Below, piece by piece: positions 60,497 to 64,000 of a DNA stretch of 64,000 nucleotides (its first letter is position 1; each line of letters starts with the position of its first letter). The stretch is from Actinomycetes bacterium (GTDB lineage Bacteria > Actinomycetota > Acidimicrobiia > Acidimicrobiales > Palsa-688). Position numbers and translations under genes: made by a program. Location: positions 1-64,000 of the forward strand of contig JAJYMM010000138.1 in the NCBI GenBank assembly GCA_021787035.1, given 5' to 3'. The notes beneath the pieces are model-generated. The model ran no database searches. It was given only the letters and a program-made list of their open reading frames with translations, and was not told the DNA's origin.

Positions 60497-61234
60497 CTAC
60501 GACGGCATCGGAGGGAGAGCTTCGCCCCGGGCATGGGCGGCGGCTCCGAGTAGCTCGCCAGCCCTGTGGGATCGGCGGGCGTAGGCGACGTTCCAGACGG
60601 CGAGGATGCCGGCGACGGCATAGGGCATCGCCTTGGACAGCGCGAGCGCGTTGCCGGTGGAGGTGGACTCGACGATGAGGACCCGGGCGACCGCCTCGGC
60701 AAGGTAGGCCACGCCCCAGACCACGGTCGTCACCCTGAACGCGTGGCGGAAGCCGGGGTAGCGCCAGTTGTCGGCGAAGTCGCGGCCTTTCGGCGTGTCG
60801 GCGCCGATGAACTGAATGGCGAACCGGTACATCAGGGGCCGGGCCGTCCACAGGGATCCGATACAGACGGCGCCGAAAACGGCGGTTGGCACCGAACCCT
60901 CGAGCAGCACCAATCGGGCACTCCCACTTGCGAGGCCCAACACGGTGCCCACGGCGATGCCGACCAGCACGAGGACCCCGACGGCGTCGACCCGACGGTC
61001 GCGGGCCAGACCGAGAAGCACCCCGAAGGCCGGGAAGAGCCCGCTGAGCACCAGGGCGCTGACCGAGCTCATCCCCGCGGACCGCAAGAGAGAGTAGGTC
61101 AGCAGGGGACCGGCGAGGTCGAAGACCGCGATCTTCGCCAGCGGGACGAGACGACCCCGGTCGGGGGGCATCGACGCCGGAGCGTCCCCGTTGGCTTCAA
61201 CGACCGGCTGGGCTACGCTCATTCTGTGCATCAT
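60497..61234 (-). CDS. VC0807-family integral membrane protein
   Basis: About 245 residues; start at ATG 61234 or ATG 61222. Five to six hydrophobic segments (AKIAVFDLAGPLLTYSLLRS, VLSGLFPAFGVLLGLARDRR, VGVLVLVGIAVGTVLGLASG) and the loop GSLWTARPLMYRFAIQFIG match the VC0807-type membrane family of unknown function. The gene appears complete and lies back-to-back with a PaaX-like regulator, so that regulator may control it. Confidence 0.7.
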   Translation of the reverse strand: MMHRMSVAQPVVEANGDAPASMPPDRGRLVPLAKIAVFDLAGPLLTYSLLRSAGMSSVSALVLSGLFPAFGVLLGLARDRRVDAVGVLVLVGIAVGTVLGLASGSARLVLLEGSVPTAVFGAVCIGSLWTARPLMYRFAIQFIGADTPKGRDFADNWRYPGFRHAFRVTTVVWGVAYLAEAVARVLIVESTSTGNALALSKAMPYAVAGILAVWNVAYARRSHRAGELLGAAAHARGEALPPMPS

Positions 61235-61290
61235 AGATCACGACCGGCCAGAAGTACACACGGTATTGTAGACAGTGTTGCGTCAACGCG
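61235..61290. promoter_or_regulatory. Divergent promoter region
   Basis: Only 56 bases separate the membrane-protein gene and the PaaX-like regulator, so both promoters and any operator lie here. It is AT-richer than its surroundings. TATTGT (61264-61269) may be a -10 element for the regulator, and ACAC (61257-61260) and GTGT (61275-61278) bracket it as a weak inverted pair. Confidence 0.4.
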
Positions 61291-62124
61291 ATGTCGCGGC
61301 CTGCGGGCCCGATGAGCGACGCGGGCAAGGTCACCCCGCGGATGGCCCTGGTCTACTTCGCGTTCGGAGCAGCCGAGGTCGCTGCCGGTCAGGCCCTGGC
61401 CGGCCCGATCCTGCTCCGCCTGCTCGCCGATCTCGGTCTGTCGGAGTCAGCCGCTCGCTCCCTACTACTGAGAATGCGGCACGACGGTTTGCTCAGCTCG
61501 GAGCGCGACGGCAGGACCGCCCGGTACCGTCTGGCGCACGCGGTGCACGCCGCACAGGCCCGTCTGGAACGCCAGCTTCGCGGGCAGCGGCCAGCATGGT
61601 CCGGCTCGTTCCACGGGGTGCTCTACGAGGTCCCCGAAGCGTCCCGGGCGTACCGGGACCGCCTGCGGCGCAACGCCCAGCTTCTTGGCTACGCGATGCT
61701 CCGACCCGGTCTGCTCATCGCCACGACCGACCGGTCAGACGAGCTGCGTTCCCTGCTCCCGCTGCAGCCGACCGGGTGCCACCTGCTATGGATCCAGGTC
61801 ACCCTCGAGCCCGACGACAGCCGTCGGGTGGCTGGCGAGCTGTGGGATCTCGACCGGCTCGCTGTCCGCTACCGAGCCGTGGTGGCCGAGGCTCGAGAAC
61901 GCATCGACCGCGCCCGGTCCGAAGAGAGCGACCACTCGTTTGCGGCCTTCGCTGCGGCGACGTTGCCACTTTTCGAGACGGCCGCGTCGGATCCCGACCT
62001 TCCCGCCGAACTGCTGCCCCCGGACTGGCCGGGAAACGACGTCGGTGTTGCGATCGGCGCGGCCCTCGAGGTGTTCGGCCCGATGGTCGGCCAGTATCTG
62101 GCTGACCTCGGCGCCCGAGGTTGA
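61291..62124 (+). CDS. PaaX-like transcriptional regulator
   Basis: 277 residues from ATG 61291, or 270 from ATG 61312. The N-terminal winged helix reads LLRLLADLGLSESAARSLLL and RMRHDGLLSSERDGRTARYRL. The centre (WSGSFHGVLYEVPEASRAYR, LLGYAMLRPGLLI) and the C-terminal region ELWDLDRLAVRYRAVVAEAR follow the three-part layout of PaaX/PaaX-like repressors, which sense acyl-CoA-type ligands. The ligand here is unknown. It is probably autoregulatory and controls the divergent membrane protein. Confidence 0.7.
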   Translation: MSRPAGPMSDAGKVTPRMALVYFAFGAAEVAAGQALAGPILLRLLADLGLSESAARSLLLRMRHDGLLSSERDGRTARYRLAHAVHAAQARLERQLRGQRPAWSGSFHGVLYEVPEASRAYRDRLRRNAQLLGYAMLRPGLLIATTDRSDELRSLLPLQPTGCHLLWIQVTLEPDDSRRVAGELWDLDRLAVRYRAVVAEARERIDRARSEESDHSFAAFAAATLPLFETAASDPDLPAELLPPDWPGNDVGVAIGAALEVFGPMVGQYLADLGARG

Positions 62125-62269
62125 CCAAGACGGACCTGCCTTGGATGCGAGCGGGCCAACCGTCCATGCCGTGCGCTCGAGGCGATCCATGCCGCGGTGG
62201 GTTGGTACCGCCCCGGACCGCGACGATTGACGCATCGAAAGATTGCCCATGTCCACCTCCGGGGCGGTA

Positions 62270-62490
62270 TGCGGATCCTCTCGCGCCACTGGCTCGCGGG
62301 GGTGAGCGGCGTGCCCGACGCCGGCTCGGGAGTAGGCGCGGCCGCGACGCGGACGTCGGCGCCGGTGTCGGGGGCGTCGACCATCTGTCCGTTGCCGACG
62401 TAGATGCCGACGTGGGTGATGTCGGCGGGTCCTTCTCCGAAGAAGATCAGGTCGCCCGGCCGGATCGGGTCGCCGGGTCCGAGCTTTTGC
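62270..62490 (-). pseudogene. NlpC/P60 peptidoglycan hydrolase fragment
   Basis: On the minus strand WQKLGPGDPIRPGDLIFFGE followed by GPADITHVGIYVGNGQMVDAP matches the second half of the NlpC/P60 catalytic domain: GDLIFF, then the conserved histidine of THVGIYVG. The half carrying the catalytic cysteine is absent upstream of 62,490, where unrelated sequence begins, and no start codon remains. Confidence 0.75.
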
Positions 62491-62536
62491 CATCCTGGAG
62501 GCGTTCAAGGCCATCAACCTCCGCGTGAAAGAGGTG
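62489..62536 (+). pseudogene. Possible fragment of a TIGR02391/Ymh-type protein
   Basis: Sixteen codons read AILEAFKAINLRVKEV. This resembles the EAFKAxNxRVKE core of the conserved TIGR02391 (Ymh) family, found near phage-defence genes. No flanking homology remains in the frame. It abuts the NlpC/P60 fragment, so 62,489 is a recombination joint. The match is short and the call tentative. Confidence 0.3.
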
Positions 62537-62639
62537 ATCCCGGCTGGAGCGGCAGCCACCCGTTCTCGACCGAGTTCGAGCGCTCCTTCTCCGCTGATGT
62601 TGACGCAGCGGATTGGTCGTTCCCAATACCAGTTCCTGA

Positions 62640-63033
62640 GTTCGTCCCCATTGTTCGGCGTGACCCGATCACCCGCTCGATGATGGTGGCCGCTCAAATC
62701 GAGCTCGCAGAACGATTTATCGCCGCGTGCCAAGGTGCCGACGTTTGAGACCTGGTCAGGTTGCTCGACCGCGACATCGCCGGTCATGCAACCGTCATTG
62801 GGCTTCCCCCGCAACCAACCCTGCGAGGAGCCGAGGCCGTCGCCTGGAACTTCATCTACCGCTTCGGCCCAGAAGCCGAGGTCGAACTGGAGCCCTTCTT
62901 CGTGGAGGGGCGACCGACTCTAATCGCGCGCCAGGAGGGACAGGTCGTGGCCGTGGTATGCCTCGACGAGCACCAGGGACGGGTGGTCCACCTGGAGGCG
63001 ATCGCCTGCGCCAACTGGCCCAAACCTCGCTGA
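62640..63033 (+). pseudogene. SigJ-like ECF sigma factor C-terminal (SnoaL-like) domain with in-frame TGA
   Basis: One continuous frame reads MMVAAQIELAERFIAACQGA, meets TGA at 62746-62748, then continues DLVRLLDRDIAGHATVIGLP, TLRGAEAVAWNFIY and LEPFFVEGRPTLIARQEGQV to a stop. This is the SnoaL-like tail of SigJ-type ECF sigma factors. The sigma-2 and sigma-4 DNA-binding domains are missing upstream. TTG 62761 could restart translation to give a 90-residue protein, but with the helix before it cut off this is unlikely to work. Confidence 0.65.
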
Positions 63034-63146
63034 TTCGGTCTGTCACTTTTTCCTCGGTCCCTTCGTCATTGCAGGGCATGGCGACCAATCGACCTTCGAT
63101 CTCGCGGTCGCAAGCAACGGCTGCAGATGCACGAGGAGGGTCCGCA

Positions 63147-63914
63147 ATGACGACCGTGACCCAGCTCCCGTCGTTCCTCTCGACTCGCCGGGGAAAGCTC
63201 TTGCTTTTCCTTCTGTGCGGGGTCGCCGTCATGGACTTCGTGGACGCGTCGATCGTGAACATCCCGCTTCCATCGATTCAGCACGCCCTGCACTGAGAAG
63301 TGCAGGGCCTGCAGTGGGTGCCCGCCGGCTACCTGCTTACCTACGGAGGGTTCATGCTGTTGGGCGGCAGGGCGGCGGATCTTCTCGGGCGCCGACGAAT
63401 ACTCGTCGTGGGTGTCGTAGTGATCGGGACCTCGTCGCTCGTAGGCGGCTTCGCGAACACTGCGGGCGTGCTGGTGGCGGCCCGGCTCGCCCAGGGGCTC
63501 GGGGCGGCAATGACCCTTCCTGCCGCGTTGTCGATCCTCGCCACGAGCTTCAAAGAGGGAAAGGACCGACACACTGCCCTTGGTGTCTGGGGAGCGGTGG
63601 GCGGCTTCGCCTCGGCCATCGGGGTCCTGGCGGGCGGCCTTCTCACCCTGGGTCCTGGATGGCGCTGGGTGATGTTCGTGAATCCCATCGTCTGCGTGCT
63701 CGTCCTGGGTCCGATTTTCCGGCTCGTCTCCGCCGAGCTCGGCCACGCCGAGCGGCGTCATTTCGACGCCGTGGGCGCAATCCTCGTTACCGGCGGGACG
63801 ACGCTTCTTGTCTACGCCCTCGTGCAGGCTCCCTCGGTGGGCTGGGCCGACCCCCGGACCGTTGGCGAGCTCGTCGGCGCTGGCGTCGTGCTGGCTGCCT
63901 TCGACCAGGCGTAA
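63147..63914 (+). pseudogene. MFS drug-efflux transporter (DHA2 type) with in-frame TGA and lost C-terminus
   Basis: ATG 63147 has a strong GAGGAGGG site six bases before it. The frame reads LFLLCGVAVMDFVDASIVNI and PLPSIQHALH, then TGA (63294-63296), and continues in the same frame with EVQGLQWVPAGYLLTYGGFM, LGGRAADLLGRRR (motif A), ARLAQGLGAAMTLPAALSIL and VMFVNPIVCVLVLGP. It ends at AAFDQA after about six helices of the expected fourteen. A single nonsense change plus a 3' deletion made it non-functional; the surviving ribosome site suggests recent loss. Confidence 0.8.
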
Positions 63915-63968
63915 CTACGTGTCCCTAGGCGGTGGATCCAGGTTTAATAAGAAACGCTGGGCGCGCGG

Positions 63969-64000
63969 TCACATGGTCACGACGACCTTGCCGTGGACGT
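63969..64000 (-). CDS. C-terminus of a zinc-type alcohol dehydrogenase/quinone reductase (cut by window edge)
   Basis: The last codons on the minus strand read VHGKVVVTM then TGA at 63971-63969. An ending of the form GKVVVT is common in zinc-binding medium-chain dehydrogenases and quinone oxidoreductases. Only nine codons are visible, so the assignment is weak. Confidence 0.4.
   Translation of the reverse strand, partial: VHGKVVVTM

Noticed and set aside
63294-63296. Selenocysteine or programmed recoding at the TGA in the MFS gene
   Set aside because: MFS transporters have no selenocysteine, the gene is also truncated at its C-terminus, and a neighbouring pseudogene has a similar TGA; simple decay explains it.

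Overview
The window is 64 kb of GC-rich DNA with actinobacterial gene content. It has a 14-gene nuo operon, heme synthesis from glutamyl-tRNA through Rex-HemA-HemC-CobA/HemD-HemB-HemL, a geranylgeranyl-reductase-family flavoprotein, an Eis-type acetyltransferase, and many GTG/TTG starts with 4-bp stop/start overlaps. An uncultured actinobacterium, perhaps of the Acidimicrobiia, fits; this is inferred from gene content only.

Region 1 (1-20,000) is a carbohydrate-use block. On the minus strand lie the first codons of a GlcD-type glycolate oxidase and a malic enzyme. On the plus strand come two sugar ABC importer cassettes (binding protein plus two permeases each, no ATPase), a GH42-type beta-galactosidase, a GHL6-type hydrolase-like protein, malate synthase, an enolase-superfamily dehydratase with the mandelate-racemase catalytic spacing, an 879-residue GH20/GH67-like protein and an IclR regulator. 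Together they suggest uptake and breakdown of a plant-type glycan, with a C2 fragment (glycolate/glyoxylate) passing through malate to pyruvate.

Region 2 (20,100-32,400) has two glycosyltransferases, an Eis-like acetyltransferase, the rex/heme operon and the geranylgeranyl reductase. Region 3 (32,445-48,966) is the complete nuoA-N operon for complex I. Several subunits carry extra low-complexity tails built from tandem DNA repeats.

Region 4 (49,000-52,000) holds a HAD phosphatase, HtpX, a PIN/ribbon-helix-helix toxin-antitoxin pair, a YajQ-family protein and tRNA-Tyr. From just after tRNA-Tyr to the end (about 52,000-64,000) the DNA is accessory and heavily decayed: ISKra4-type and integrase-core transposase remnants, a DUF433/DUF5615 toxin-antitoxin pair, a restriction-modification pair made of an EcoRV-family endonuclease and a cytosine-5 methyltransferase, a tRNA-like 3' fragment, a RibD-like reductase, two gene fragments joined head-to-head, a membrane protein with a divergent PaaX-like regulator, and fragments of NlpC/P60, SigJ-like and MFS genes, two of them with in-frame TGA codons.

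The most unusual item is the EcoRV-like endonuclease with a cytosine-5 methyltransferase partner. Next is a short codon-conserved peptide found both upstream of the first ABC cassette and fused to the start of malate synthase.
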